Below, piece by piece: positions 1-8,411 of a DNA stretch of 64,000 nt. Source of the DNA: Auraticoccus monumenti (GTDB taxonomy: Bacteria > Actinomycetota > Actinomycetes > Propionibacteriales > Propionibacteriaceae); the NCBI RefSeq assembly GCF_900101785.1, contig NZ_LT629688.1, forward strand, positions 2,108,001 to 2,172,000. Reading direction: 5' to 3'. The notes below the pieces were generated by a model. The model had not been told where the DNA came from. It saw only the letters and a program-made list of their open reading frames with translations, and searched no databases. The stretch's first letter is position 1; the number at the start of each line of letters is the position of its first letter. Position numbers and translations under genes: made by a program.

Positions 1-357
1 CTCCCGGCGGACCACCTGGAGGGCGTCGGCGGGGTCGAGGGCCAGCGGCTTCTCGCACAGCACCGGACGTCCGATCTCCAGCGCGGCCAGCACCTGCTCG
101 GCGTGGAAGCGCCCCGGGGAGGCGAGCAGCACCGCGTCCACGTCGTCGGCGGTGATCGCCTCGAAGGGGTCCTCCACCGCCCGGCAGCCCGGCACGGTGC
201 CCGCCAGCCGGGACGCCTTGGCGGTGTCGAAGTCGTTGACCACCGACACCCGGGCGAACTTGGTGCGGGTGGCCAGCCGCTCGACGTGGTCGGCGCCCAT
301 CACGCCGACGCCGACGACGGCGACGCGGAGGTCCGGCGGCAGGGTGGTGGCGTCCAT
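1..357 (-). CDS. iolG: Inositol 2-dehydrogenase (Gfo/Idh/MocA family), N-terminal part
   Basis: This is the first 119 residues of an NAD-dependent oxidoreductase that continues past the left edge. The N-terminal Rossmann motif GVGVMGADH lies at about residues 16-24 and the family signature EKPL at about 101-104. The ATG at 355-357 lies 17 nt after the iolD stop, with GGAGGA just upstream. The family oxidises sugars or cyclitols; myo-inositol to 2-keto-myo-inositol (scyllo-inosose) is the step expected for a member at the end of an iol operon. The assignment as IolG rests on context, because Gfo/Idh/MocA specificity cannot be read from the N-terminus. Confidence 0.85.
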   Translation of the reverse strand, partial: MDATTLPPDLRVAVVGVGVMGADHVERLATRTKFARVSVVNDFDTAKASRLAGTVPGCRAVEDPFEAITADDVDAVLLASPGRFHAEQVLAALEIGRPVLCEKPLALDPADALQVVRRE

Positions 358-374
358 CGGTGCGTCCTCCTGGC

Positions 375-2300
375 TCAGCGGGTGGGGTCGAGCAGGTGGC
401 GCTGGGTGGCCTTGTGCTCGTCGTAGGTGCGGCGGGCGGCGGTGGTGGAGTCGAGCTCGGCGACCTCGCTGACCGGGACCTCCCACCAGGCGCGGGAGTC
501 CGGGGCGTGCACCAGCGGGTCGGTCTCGACGTGCACGACCACCGACCCGGTCGCCGCCTTGGCCTCGCCGACGGCGCTGCGCAGCTCCTCGGCGGTGGTG
601 CAGCGCAGCACCGGGAGCCCGAAGGACGCGGCGTTGGCGGCCAGGTCCAGCGGCAGCCGGTCACCGTCCAGGCGCCCGGTGCCGGTGTCGCGGTAGCGGT
701 AGGCGGTGCCGAAGCGCTGCGAGCCCAGGGACTCCGACAGCGCCCCGATCGAGGCGAACCCGTGGTTCTGCACCAGCACCACGATGATCTTGATGCCCTC
801 CTGGACGGCCGTGGCCAGCTCGGTGGCCATCATCAGGTAGGAGCCGTCCCCGACCAGCACGAAGACGTCGCGGTCGGGCTCGGCCAGCGCCACCCCGAGC
901 CCGCCGGCCACCTCGTAGCCCATGCAGGAGTAGCCGTACTCGACGTGGTAGCCCTTGGGGTCGCGGACCCGCCAGAGCTTGTGCAGGTCGCCCGGCATCG
1001 ACCCGGCCGCGCACACCACCACGTCGCGCGGGTCGCTGAGGGTGTTGACCACGCCCAGCACCTCGGCCTGGCTGAGCATCCCGCCCGCACCCAGCCCGCT
1101 GACCTCCGGGTGGCAGGCGTCGTCGACCAGCTGCTCCCACTCCGCCCTGAGGGTCGCGACCTCCTCGCTGTAGGCGGGGTCGACCCGGTGGCCCTCGAGG
1201 GCGGCGGTCAGCTCGGTCAGCGTCTCCCGCGCGTCGGCCAGCACCGAGAGGCCGGCGTGCTTGACCGAGTCGACCGGGGCGACGTTGACGTTGACGAAGC
1301 GGACGCCCGGGTGCTGGAAGGCGGTGCGGGAGGCGGTGGTGAAGTCGGTCCAGCGGGTGCCGACGCCGATCACCAGGTCGGCGCTGCGGGCGATCTCGTT
1401 GGCCGCGGTGGTCCCGGTGGAGCCGATCGCGCCGAGGCAGCGGGGGTCGTCGAAGAGCAGCGTGCCCTTGCCAGCCTGGGACTGCCCGACGGGGATGCCG
1501 GTGGCGGCGGTGAGGGCCTGCAGGGCCGGCACCGCGCCGGAGTAGTGCACGCCGCCGCCGGCCACCACCAGCGGGCGCTCCGCACCGCGGACCAGCTCCG
1601 CGACGCGGGCGACCAGGTCGGCCTCGGGCCGGGGCCGGCCGATCCGCCAGGTGCGCTCGGCGAAGAGGGCCAGCGGCCAGTCGTGAGCCTCGGCCTGGAC
1701 GTCCTGGGGCAGGCAGATCGTCACCGCGCCGGTCTCGGCGGGGTCGGTCAGCACCCGCATGGCCGAGTTCAGCGCGGCCGGCAGCTGCTCGGGCCGCCAG
1801 ACCCGGTCGAAGTACCTCGACACCGGGCGGAAGCAGTCGTTGACCGTGACGTCCCCGGCCGAGGGGAGCTCCAGCTCCTGCAGCAGCGGGGAGGCGGACC
1901 GGCCGGCGAAGGTGTCGGCGGGCAGCAGCAGCACCGGCAGCCGGTTGATCGTGGCCAGGGCCGCGCCGGTGACCATGTTGGTGGCCCCGGGACCGACCGA
2001 GGAGGTGACGGCCCAGGCCTCCATCCGGTCCTTCGCCCGGGCGTAGGCGGTGGCGGTGTGCACCATCGCCTGCTCGTTGCGTCCCAGCACGTAGGGGAGC
2101 GCGTCCGGCTCCTGCAGCTCGGCCTGCAGCAGCGCCTGCCCCAGCCCGGCCACGTTGCCGTGGCCGAAGATGCCCAGGCAGCCGGCGAAGAACCGGCGGC
2201 GCTCGCCGTCGCGCTCGACGTGCTGGCGGGAGAGGTAGCGGACGACGGCCTGGGCGACGGTCAGCCGCACGGTGCCCTCGACACGGGGTTCGGTGCTCAT
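375..2300 (-). CDS. iolD: 3D-(3,5/4)-trihydroxycyclohexane-1,2-dione hydrolase
   Basis: A 641-residue thiamine-diphosphate enzyme of the acetolactate-synthase fold that opens the ring of the inosose-derived dione to 5-deoxyglucuronate. The N-terminal domain has the glutamate region NEQAMVHTATAYARAK. The C-terminal domain has the ThDP/Mg motif that starts GDGSYLMM and ends VQNHG. Length is normal for IolD. The ATG overlaps the iolB stop as ATGA (2297-2300), so translation is probably coupled. It sits between iolB and iolG in the leftward inositol operon. Confidence 0.96.
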   Translation of the reverse strand: MSTEPRVEGTVRLTVAQAVVRYLSRQHVERDGERRRFFAGCLGIFGHGNVAGLGQALLQAELQEPDALPYVLGRNEQAMVHTATAYARAKDRMEAWAVTSSVGPGATNMVTGAALATINRLPVLLLPADTFAGRSASPLLQELELPSAGDVTVNDCFRPVSRYFDRVWRPEQLPAALNSAMRVLTDPAETGAVTICLPQDVQAEAHDWPLALFAERTWRIGRPRPEADLVARVAELVRGAERPLVVAGGGVHYSGAVPALQALTAATGIPVGQSQAGKGTLLFDDPRCLGAIGSTGTTAANEIARSADLVIGVGTRWTDFTTASRTAFQHPGVRFVNVNVAPVDSVKHAGLSVLADARETLTELTAALEGHRVDPAYSEEVATLRAEWEQLVDDACHPEVSGLGAGGMLSQAEVLGVVNTLSDPRDVVVCAAGSMPGDLHKLWRVRDPKGYHVEYGYSCMGYEVAGGLGVALAEPDRDVFVLVGDGSYLMMATELATAVQEGIKIIVVLVQNHGFASIGALSESLGSQRFGTAYRYRDTGTGRLDGDRLPLDLAANAASFGLPVLRCTTAEELRSAVGEAKAATGSVVVHVETDPLVHAPDSRAWWEVPVSEVAELDSTTAARRTYDEHKATQRHLLDPTR

Positions 2301-3178
2301 CGGGTTCCTCCGTCGCTGAGGCGCGGGTCGGTCGGCAGGTCGGCCCAGGTGCCGCGCACCCAGGTCTGGTCGGGGTGGTCGGTGATGTCCCAGGCCCGCT
2401 CGCCGGGGCCCGCCATCACGTTGAGGTAGTACATGTCGTGCCCGGGCGCCGCCGCGCAGGGGCCGTGCCAGCCGTGCGGGACCAGCACCACGTCGCCGCT
2501 GCGGACCTCGGCGAGCAGCTCCAGCGGCCGCTGCGGCGAGGAGCCGGTGGTCTGGTGGAAGCCGAATCCCGGCGTGCCGGCGGGGCCGTCGGCGACCTCG
2601 TAGTAGTAGATCTCCTCCAGCTCGCTCTCGGTGGCGGTCTCCTCGTCGTGCTTGTGGGCGGGGTAGGAGGACCAGTTGCCGCCGGGTGTGACCACCTCGC
2701 AGGCGATCAGGGCGTCGCAGTCGTCGAAGGCGCCGACGGTGCCGAAGTTGCGGACCAGCCGGGTCATCTGCCCGGCGCCGCGCACCTCCACCGTCACGTC
2801 CTCGGCGCGGACGAGGCGGACCGGGTGGTGCGTGCTGGCGCGGGCCCGGGCCAGCGCGACCCGGGCGCCGTCGGCGCTGGTGAGCCGGAGGGTCTCCCCG
2901 AGCCCGACGAACAGGACGTCGGTGGCGGAGCTGAAGACGTCCGGGCGCCCGGCCAGCTCGTGCACGCGGTCGCCCACCTCCACCGCGACACCGCCGCGCA
3001 GCGGCACCACGAACAGCTCCTCGCCGTCGCAGCGGTGCTCGGTATGCCGGCCCGGCGCCAGCTCCAGCACGGTGAGGCCGGTGTGCTGCCAGCCCGGCAC
3101 CCGCTCGGGCCCGAGCTCGACGACGACCTGGTCCCCGCCCGCGGCGCTGGCGGCGGGCCAGTGGTAGCGGCCGGTCAC
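2297..3178 (-). CDS. iolB: 5-deoxy-glucuronate isomerase
   Basis: A 293-residue bicupin protein that isomerises 5-deoxy-glucuronate to 2-deoxy-5-keto-gluconate, downstream of IolD. The first cupin carries HRCDGEELFVVPL, and the second carries HKHDEE followed by ELEEIYYYEV, which fits metal ligation. The open frame continues far upstream, but the GTG at 3176-3178 overlaps the stop of the preceding aldolase gene as GTGA, gives MTGRYHWP at the N-terminus and restores the usual family length. The 3' end overlaps iolD by 4 nt. Confidence 0.95.
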   Translation of the reverse strand: MTGRYHWPAASAAGGDQVVVELGPERVPGWQHTGLTVLELAPGRHTEHRCDGEELFVVPLRGGVAVEVGDRVHELAGRPDVFSSATDVLFVGLGETLRLTSADGARVALARARASTHHPVRLVRAEDVTVEVRGAGQMTRLVRNFGTVGAFDDCDALIACEVVTPGGNWSSYPAHKHDEETATESELEEIYYYEVADGPAGTPGFGFHQTTGSSPQRPLELLAEVRSGDVVLVPHGWHGPCAAAPGHDMYYLNVMAGPGERAWDITDHPDQTWVRGTWADLPTDPRLSDGGTR

Positions 3179-4068
3179 CGGGTGATCCCGACCGCGGTGT
3201 CGACGGCGCCGGCGACGTCGTCGTCGGCGGGGTAGAGCAGGCTCCGGCCCAGCACCAGGCCGCGGACGTTGTGCAGCCGCAGCGCCCGGGACAGCCGGTC
3301 GAAGCCGGCGTCGGCGTCGTCCCCGGGGTCGCCGCCCAGCAGCAGGCTGGGCAGGGTGGTGGCGTCCATCACGCGCTCCATGTCGTCGACGGCGGGCAGC
3401 TTGAGCCAGGTCCAGGCGGAGGTGGAGCCGAGGGCCTGGGCGATGTGGATGGACCTGATCACCGCGTCGGGGGAGAGGTCGTTGACCAGCCGGCCGCCGA
3501 CGCGGGAGGACAGGAACGGCTCGACGAGGGCGATCAGCCGGCGCTCGGCGAGCTCGTCGACCACCCGGGCGCACATCTCCAGGGTGAGGGAGGTGCGGTC
3601 GTCGTCGAGGTCGATCCGGGCCAGCATCTTGCCGCCGTCGAAGCGGCTGCGACGGGTGGCCTCGGCGGTGACGGCGGTGAAGCGGTCCTCCACCTCCCAG
3701 CTGGAGCCGGCCAGCCCACCGCGGTTCATCGAGGTGAGGACCAGCTTGTCCTCCAGCGCGCCGAGCAGCAGCAGGTCCTCCAGGACGTCGGCGGTGGCCA
3801 GCACGCCGTCGACGCCGGGCCGGGCCAGCGCGGTGCGGAGCCGGTCCAGCAGCTCGGTCCGGCTGGACATCGCCATCGGACGTCCGGCCACCGAGAGGGC
3901 CCCCCGGGCGGGGTGGTCCGCGGCCACGATCATCAGCCGCTCGGACCCCACGGGTCGGCGGCGGCGGGTGGCGGCCAGCTCGGCGATCCGCTGCGGCCGC
4001 TCCACCCGGGTGGTGGTCACCTCCTCGTAGCTGCGGCAGAAGGTGGTGGGGACGGCGGTGGTGGTCAT
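3175..4068 (-). CDS. Class I aldolase, Cgl0158-type, of the inositol pathway
   Basis: A 297-residue TIM-barrel aldolase of the deoxyribose-phosphate-aldolase-like family often found in actinobacterial iol clusters. Visible segments include LMIVAADHPARGAL, GKMLARIDLDDD, WLKLPAVDDMERVM (a candidate Schiff-base lysine) and LVLGRSLLYP. By context it would cleave 2-deoxy-5-keto-gluconate 6-phosphate to dihydroxyacetone phosphate and malonate semialdehyde, the IolJ step; that is inference. The ATG at 4066-4068 overlaps the iolC stop as ATGA, and its own stop overlaps the iolB start. Confidence 0.88.
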   Translation of the reverse strand: MTTTAVPTTFCRSYEEVTTTRVERPQRIAELAATRRRRPVGSERLMIVAADHPARGALSVAGRPMAMSSRTELLDRLRTALARPGVDGVLATADVLEDLLLLGALEDKLVLTSMNRGGLAGSSWEVEDRFTAVTAEATRRSRFDGGKMLARIDLDDDRTSLTLEMCARVVDELAERRLIALVEPFLSSRVGGRLVNDLSPDAVIRSIHIAQALGSTSAWTWLKLPAVDDMERVMDATTLPSLLLGGDPGDDADAGFDRLSRALRLHNVRGLVLGRSLLYPADDDVAGAVDTAVGITR

Positions 4069-5072
4069 CGGCGCCTCAGCTCGGCCAGCACGTCCTCGAC
4101 ACCGCGGCCGTGGTTGGGGTCGCCACCGGCGAGCAGCAGGTCGATCTCGTCGCTGGTGGGCATGGCGGTGGAGCACTCCAGCCGGGAGGTGACGATGGCC
4201 CCGGCGGCGTTGCAGCGGGTCAGGATGGTCTCCAGGTCCCAGCCGGCGAGCAGGCCGTGGGCCAGCGAGCCGCCGAAGCCGTCGCCGGCGCCGAGGCCGT
4301 TGACCACCTGCACGAGCCTCGGTGGCACCTCCACCCGGTGCTCGCGGGTCCTGCCGAGGACGCCGCGCGGGCCCTGCTTGACCACGGCCACCTGGACACC
4401 GGCCTCCAGCAGGGCCTCCGCGGCCCGGTCGGGGTCGGTCTCGCCGACGGCGACCTCGCACTCCTCACGGTTGCCGACCGCCACCGTGGCGTAGGGCAGG
4501 GCCGCCTGGAACTGCTCCCGGGCGGCGTCGACCGAGTCCCAGAACATCGGTCGGTAGTCGAGGTCGAAGACGGTGTGGCGGCCGTCGTCGACGTGGCCGC
4601 GGGCCTCCAGGGCGGCCCGGTGGGCCGAGCGGCTCGGCTCCTCCGACAACCCGGTGCCGGTGAACCAGAACAGCTCGGTCGCCGCGACGGCGTCCAGGTC
4701 GAGGTGGTCCGGGCGCAGCTGGAGGTCCGGGGCGCTGGGGCGCCGGTAGAACCAGAGCGGGAAGTCGTCGGGCGGGAAGATCTCGCAGAAGGTGACCGGG
4801 GTGGGGTGGCGGGCGTCGGTGACGACGTAGCGGGCGTCCACGCCCAGACGCCCCATCTCGGCCACGACGTAACGGCCGAAGGGGTCGTCCCCGACGCCGG
4901 TGACCACGGCGCTGCGACGGCCCAGCCGGGCCGCCGCGACGGCCACGTTGGTGGGGCTGCCGCCCAGGAACTTGCCGAAGGTGGTGACGTCCTCCAGCCC
5001 GACGCCCACCTGGAGCGGGTAGATGTCGGCGCCGGAGCGTCCGATGGTGATGATCTCTGGGGTGGTGGTCAC
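4065..5072 (-). CDS. iolC: 5-dehydro-2-deoxygluconokinase (PfkB family)
   Basis: A 335-residue ribokinase-type sugar kinase that phosphorylates 2-deoxy-5-keto-gluconate at C6. The N-terminal GRSGADIYP and FLGGSPTNVAVAAARLG correspond to the first PfkB signature, and GLGAGDGFGGSLAHG near the C-terminus carries the catalytic aspartate and anion hole. Translation starts at GTG 5072, 4 nt after the stop of the upstream isomerase. The order kinase, aldolase, iolB, iolD, iolG makes this a nearly complete inositol catabolic operon; no iolE-like inosose dehydratase other than the first gene is in view. Confidence 0.95.
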   Translation of the reverse strand: MTTTPEIITIGRSGADIYPLQVGVGLEDVTTFGKFLGGSPTNVAVAAARLGRRSAVVTGVGDDPFGRYVVAEMGRLGVDARYVVTDARHPTPVTFCEIFPPDDFPLWFYRRPSAPDLQLRPDHLDLDAVAATELFWFTGTGLSEEPSRSAHRAALEARGHVDDGRHTVFDLDYRPMFWDSVDAAREQFQAALPYATVAVGNREECEVAVGETDPDRAAEALLEAGVQVAVVKQGPRGVLGRTREHRVEVPPRLVQVVNGLGAGDGFGGSLAHGLLAGWDLETILTRCNAAGAIVTSRLECSTAMPTSDEIDLLLAGGDPNHGRGVEDVLAELRRR

Positions 5073-5076
5073 GGGC

Positions 5077-6063
5077 TCAGAGGGTGCCGAGGCCGAGCGA
5101 GGCCAGGTGGCGGCGGGTCTCGATGGCGTTGGGCAGCGGGTAGGAGGGGTCGCAGGGGTACATGTCCTGCTCGCACACCACGTACAGCGGACGTCCGAGC
5201 GTGGCCAGCTCGTCGATCAGCGGCCCCATCTCGGGCTTGCCGGCGGGCGGGCGCACCGAGCACCCCTTGGCCACGGCCTGACCGAAGGGCCAGTCCTCGT
5301 CGTGGGCCTGCTGGACCAGGTCCTCGTCCATCGCCTTGATGTGGACGTAGCCGATGCGGTCGGGGTACTCCCGGATGATCTCGACCGGGTCGCCCTGGCC
5401 GTAGACCACGTGCCCGGTGTCGAGGCAGAAGGAGACCAGCTCGGGGTCGGTGGCGGAGAAGATCCGGTCGATGTCCTCCGGCGTCTCGATGTGGGAGTCC
5501 CCGTGCGGGTGCAGGACCATGGTGAGGCCGTAGTCCTCCTTCATGATCCGGCCCAGCCGGTTGGCGTTCTCCACGTAGAGCCGCCAGGCCGAGGGGGAGA
5601 GGGTCCGCTCGTCGGTGAGCTCCCAGGTCTTGTCGTCGCGGAACAGCGGCGGCAGGTGCACCACGAACTCCGCGCCCAGGGCGGCGTGGGTGGCGCCGAT
5701 GGCGCGGAAGGTGCGCTCGGTCTCGGCCCAGGCCTCCTCCTTGTGCAGGATCCCCCACCCGGTCCCGGCCACCACGGTGAGGCCGCGGGCGGCGGTCTCG
5801 CGGGCCAGCACCTCGGGGTCGGTGGGGAAGTAGCCGAAGGGGCCCGTCTCGAGCACCTCGAACCCGGCCTCGGCCATCTCGTCCAGGCAGGTCATCGGGT
5901 CGATCTGCTGGGGGTCGGAGGGGAACCAGACCCCCCACTGGTCGGGGCAGGCGCCGATCACCAGCTGGGAGTAGCGCTCGTCGGCGGTGTTCACGGCCCT
6001 CGTGCTGGCGCCGGTCTCGGCGAGCCGGTCGAGGAAGGCGTTGCCGGTCGTCGTGGTGGACAT
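5077..6063 (-). CDS. Sugar phosphate isomerase/epimerase family protein (IolE/IolI-like TIM barrel)
   Basis: A 328-residue protein of the AP-endonuclease-2 TIM-barrel superfamily and first gene of the inositol operon. Metal-ligand motifs are visible: ETGPFGYFPTDPEV, LHPHGDSH, SFCLDTGHVVYG, YVHIKAMDED and CEQDMY. The family holds inosose dehydratase (IolE), inosose isomerase (IolI) and IolH. The opening GACPDQWGVWF followed by a Glu/Gly pair resembles IolE more than the others, but I cannot separate these activities by eye. ATG 6063 is preferred because GGAG lies 8 nt upstream; the frame stays open to 6198 without a better ribosome site. Confidence 0.85.
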   Translation of the reverse strand: MSTTTTGNAFLDRLAETGASTRAVNTADERYSQLVIGACPDQWGVWFPSDPQQIDPMTCLDEMAEAGFEVLETGPFGYFPTDPEVLARETAARGLTVVAGTGWGILHKEEAWAETERTFRAIGATHAALGAEFVVHLPPLFRDDKTWELTDERTLSPSAWRLYVENANRLGRIMKEDYGLTMVLHPHGDSHIETPEDIDRIFSATDPELVSFCLDTGHVVYGQGDPVEIIREYPDRIGYVHIKAMDEDLVQQAHDEDWPFGQAVAKGCSVRPPAGKPEMGPLIDELATLGRPLYVVCEQDMYPCDPSYPLPNAIETRRHLASLGLGTL

Positions 6064-6100
6064 CGTCGTCTCCGGGGGGTCGCGGTCTGGGACGGCCACC

Positions 6101-6134
6101 AGCCTCCTAGCACCCCCGGAATTTGTCAAGACAT
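6101..6134 (-). promoter_or_regulatory. Inositol operon promoter with palindromic operator over the -35
   Basis: Reading leftwards, a perfect TTGACA (6129-6124) is followed after 17 nt by GAGGCT (6106-6101), which keeps the A and final T of TAnnnT. The -35 lies inside TGTC-TT-GACA (6133-6124), an inverted repeat. A second related site, TTGTACGGACAT, is at 6200-6211, 77 bp away. Predicted transcription starts near 6094, leaving about 30 nt before the ATG. Overlap of palindrome and -35 suggests repression by an inositol-responsive factor not in the window; GntR-family or LacI-type regulators are usual for iol genes. Confidence 0.6.
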
Positions 6135-6234
6135 ACTCCCGTCGCGGCCAGGGTGCGACGGCGGATCGCGGGCGGTGCGCGGCGACCGGGAAGGGCATCT
6201 TGTACGGACATGCCTCCCGGCGCCCGTCGGACCC

Positions 6235-7263
6235 TCAGCCCGCGGTGGACAGCTCGACCGCCTGCCGCATCGCCTCGACCATGCTCTCGGTGCGCACCGC
6301 GCCGGTGCCCGCGATGTCGAAGGCGGTGCCGTGGTCGACCGAGGTGCGGATCACCGGGAGCCCGACGGTGATGTTGACCCCCGCCTCGATGCCCAGCACC
6401 TTGACCGGGCCGTGGCCCTGGTCGTGGTACATCGCCACGACGAGGTCGTAGTCGCCGCGCCCGGCCAGGTAGAAGGCGGTGTCGGCCGGCAGCGGGCCGG
6501 CCACCTCCAGCCCGTCGGCGCGCAGCCGCTCCAGCGCGGGGACGATCTTCTCCTCCTCCTCCCCGTAGCCGAAGAGCCCTCCCTCGCCGGCGTGGGGGTT
6601 GATCGCGCAGACGCCGATGCGTGGTCGGGCGACGCCGCTGCGGGTGAGCGCCTCGTGCCCGCGGCGCACGGTCCGCTCGACCAGCCCGGGCTCGATCCGC
6701 GCGACCGCGTCGACCAGGCCGATGTGGGTGGTGACGTGGATGACCTTCAGCCGGGGGGTGGACAGCATCATCGACACCTCCTCGGTGCCGGTGAGCGCGG
6801 CCAGCATCTCGGTGTGGCCGGGGAAGGGGTGCCCGCCCAGGTGCAGCGCCTCCTTGTTCAGCGGGGCGGTGCAGATGGCCTGCACCCGCCCCGCCACCGC
6901 GAGCTCGGCGGCCACCCGGACGTACTGGTAGGCGGCGTCGCCGGCCACCGCCGACAGCCCGCCCCAGGGGAGGTCGTCGGGCAGCAGGCCGAGGTCGATG
7001 ACGTTGACCCGACCCGGCTCCAGCACCGCCTCCTCCGGCGAGGCCACCGGCACCACGTCGGCCTCCAGCCCGAGGACCGTGGCGGCCAGCTCGAGACGCC
7101 GTCGGTCGCCGACGACCACCGGCACGCAGAGCGCCTGCACCTCGGGGTGGAGCACCGCGCTGACGGTGCACTCCGGCCCGACGCCGGCGCCGTCGCCCAT
7201 GGTCACGGCCACGACCGGCAGGGAGCGGCGCGGGGGCGGGTCGGAGGGGTGCGGGGTGGTCAT
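6235..7263 (-). CDS. PdxA2-type 4-phospho-threonate/erythronate 3-dehydrogenase
   Basis: A 342-residue member of the PdxA family of NAD-dependent decarboxylating dehydrogenases. Segments seen are VTMGDGAGVGPE at the N-terminus, TAPLNKEALHLGGHPFPGHTEML, HVTTHIGL, INPHAGEGGLFG and AMYHDQGHGPVK, all typical of the metal and substrate sites. Its start overlaps the stop of a four-carbon-acid sugar kinase as ATGA (7260-7263). That pairing is the mark of the PdxA2 branch, which oxidises 4-phospho-D-threonate or -erythronate during sugar-acid catabolism, and not vitamin B6 synthesis. Most actinobacteria make B6 by PdxS/PdxT, which supports this reading. Confidence 0.88.
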   Translation of the reverse strand: MTTPHPSDPPPRRSLPVVAVTMGDGAGVGPECTVSAVLHPEVQALCVPVVVGDRRRLELAATVLGLEADVVPVASPEEAVLEPGRVNVIDLGLLPDDLPWGGLSAVAGDAAYQYVRVAAELAVAGRVQAICTAPLNKEALHLGGHPFPGHTEMLAALTGTEEVSMMLSTPRLKVIHVTTHIGLVDAVARIEPGLVERTVRRGHEALTRSGVARPRIGVCAINPHAGEGGLFGYGEEEEKIVPALERLRADGLEVAGPLPADTAFYLAGRGDYDLVVAMYHDQGHGPVKVLGIEAGVNITVGLPVIRTSVDHGTAFDIAGTGAVRTESMVEAMRQAVELSTAG

Positions 7264-8411
7264 CTGGGGGTTCCTTCCAGCCAGTCGAGGACCTGGACGA
7301 GTGAGTCGGGGCTGCCGTGGCTGCCCGGTCGGGTGACCACCAGCCGGTGGTCGGGAGTGGTCGAGGCGACCGCGCCGGGGTGGATCTGGGCCACCACGTC
7401 CAGCCGCTCGGTGCCGGTGGCGGCGAGGACGCCGCGGGCGGTGGCGCCGCCGACGAGCACGAGCACCGCGGGGTGCTCCGACGACGCCGCGGCGACGGCG
7501 GTACCCAGCTGGGCGGCCACGGCGGCCGGCTCCCGGCGTCCGGCGGCCTCGGCCGGAGGGAGGGTGAGGACGACGTCGCCCCGACCCAGGGCCGAGGTCA
7601 GTGCGGGTGCGAGGGCGGGACCGTCCACCCCGCCGGGGAGCAGGGGGGCCACCAGCACCCGGCAGCGCCGCTGCTGCCGCAACCGGCGGACCTGCTCCGC
7701 GGCCTCCGCCGACGCCGACCCGACGACCACCAGCCACCGGGACGGCCGGTCGGTCGGGGCGGGGGTGGCGGCCGGCGGCGCGGACCCGGCGACGGCGGCC
7801 AGCAGCTGCGAGGACCCCACCGCCACCGCGTCGTGGCGACGGACGGCCTCCCCGACCACCCGGAGGTCGTCGGCGTCCTCGGCGTCGACGACCAGCACGC
7901 AGCCCGTCCGGTCGCCCAGCAGCTCCTCGAGCCCGCCGTCGTGGAGCCGGGCCCGCGTCACCAGGCGGCTCGGCCCGGGCAGGAGGTCGCTGACGCGCGC
8001 CGGTGGGGCGGAGGGCTCCAGCCGCCAGGCGGGGGTGCGGTCCAGGGGCACTCCGTCCACCCGCAGGACGCCGTCGCGGACCACCCGGCCGTGCGCCGGC
8101 AGGGCCGGGCAGAGCACCACCCTGCCGCCACGAGCCGCCACCGCCACCGAGGCCGCCACCGGACCACGCAGCAGCGAGTCCACCTTGACCGCCAGGGTGT
8201 GACGCCCCAGCCGCTCGGCAGCGGCCCCGAGCGACGTCGCGGCCGCCGCCGGGCCGGCGAGGCGGGCGTCCGCGTCGACCACCACCGGCTGCGGCGGGAC
8301 GGGGGTGCCGTCGGTCAGCAGCACCGGGGTCCCCGGACCGAGGACGGCCGCCGTCTCCACCGCGCCGGAGAGGTCGTCGGCCAGCACGCCGAGGGGGCGG
8401 CTCCCGGGCAT
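7260..8411 (-). CDS. Four-carbon acid sugar kinase family protein (DUF1537; OtnK/DtnK-like)
   Basis: A 383-residue kinase that would phosphorylate D-threonate, D-erythronate or a related C4 acid, giving the substrate of the adjacent PdxA2-type dehydrogenase. The N-terminal domain has GVLADDLSGAVE and VKVDSLLRGPV, matching the family patterns ADDxTGA and KxDSTLRG. The C-terminal nucleotide-binding domain has VLVGGATARGVLAA and ends near GSHGSPDSLVQVLDWLE. It is somewhat shorter than the usual 400-450 residues. The ATG at 8411 shares one base with the stop of the MOSC gene, and the 3' end overlaps the dehydrogenase, so three genes form a coupled unit. Confidence 0.88.
   Translation of the reverse strand: MPGSRPLGVLADDLSGAVETAAVLGPGTPVLLTDGTPVPPQPVVVDADARLAGPAAAATSLGAAAERLGRHTLAVKVDSLLRGPVAASVAVAARGGRVVLCPALPAHGRVVRDGVLRVDGVPLDRTPAWRLEPSAPPARVSDLLPGPSRLVTRARLHDGGLEELLGDRTGCVLVVDAEDADDLRVVGEAVRRHDAVAVGSSQLLAAVAGSAPPAATPAPTDRPSRWLVVVGSASAEAAEQVRRLRQQRRCRVLVAPLLPGGVDGPALAPALTSALGRGDVVLTLPPAEAAGRREPAAVAAQLGTAVAAASSEHPAVLVLVGGATARGVLAATGTERLDVVAQIHPGAVASTTPDHRLVVTRPGSHGSPDSLVQVLDWLEGTPR

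Noticed and set aside
360-2429. Long rightward open frame opposite iolD
   Set aside because: In such GC-rich DNA the antisense frame of a real gene is often open. Its product is a low-complexity Gly/Arg/Gln/His-rich string, whereas the leftward frame is a clear IolD.
6235-7263. PdxA of vitamin B6 synthesis
   Set aside because: Overlap with a DUF1537 kinase identifies the PdxA2 branch; pdxH at 53764 alone does not show the DXP-dependent pathway.
5023-8202. Rightward frame of more than 1000 codons opposite the inositol and PdxA2 genes
   Set aside because: It crosses several well-recognised leftward genes and has no motif; it is a shadow of their codon bias.
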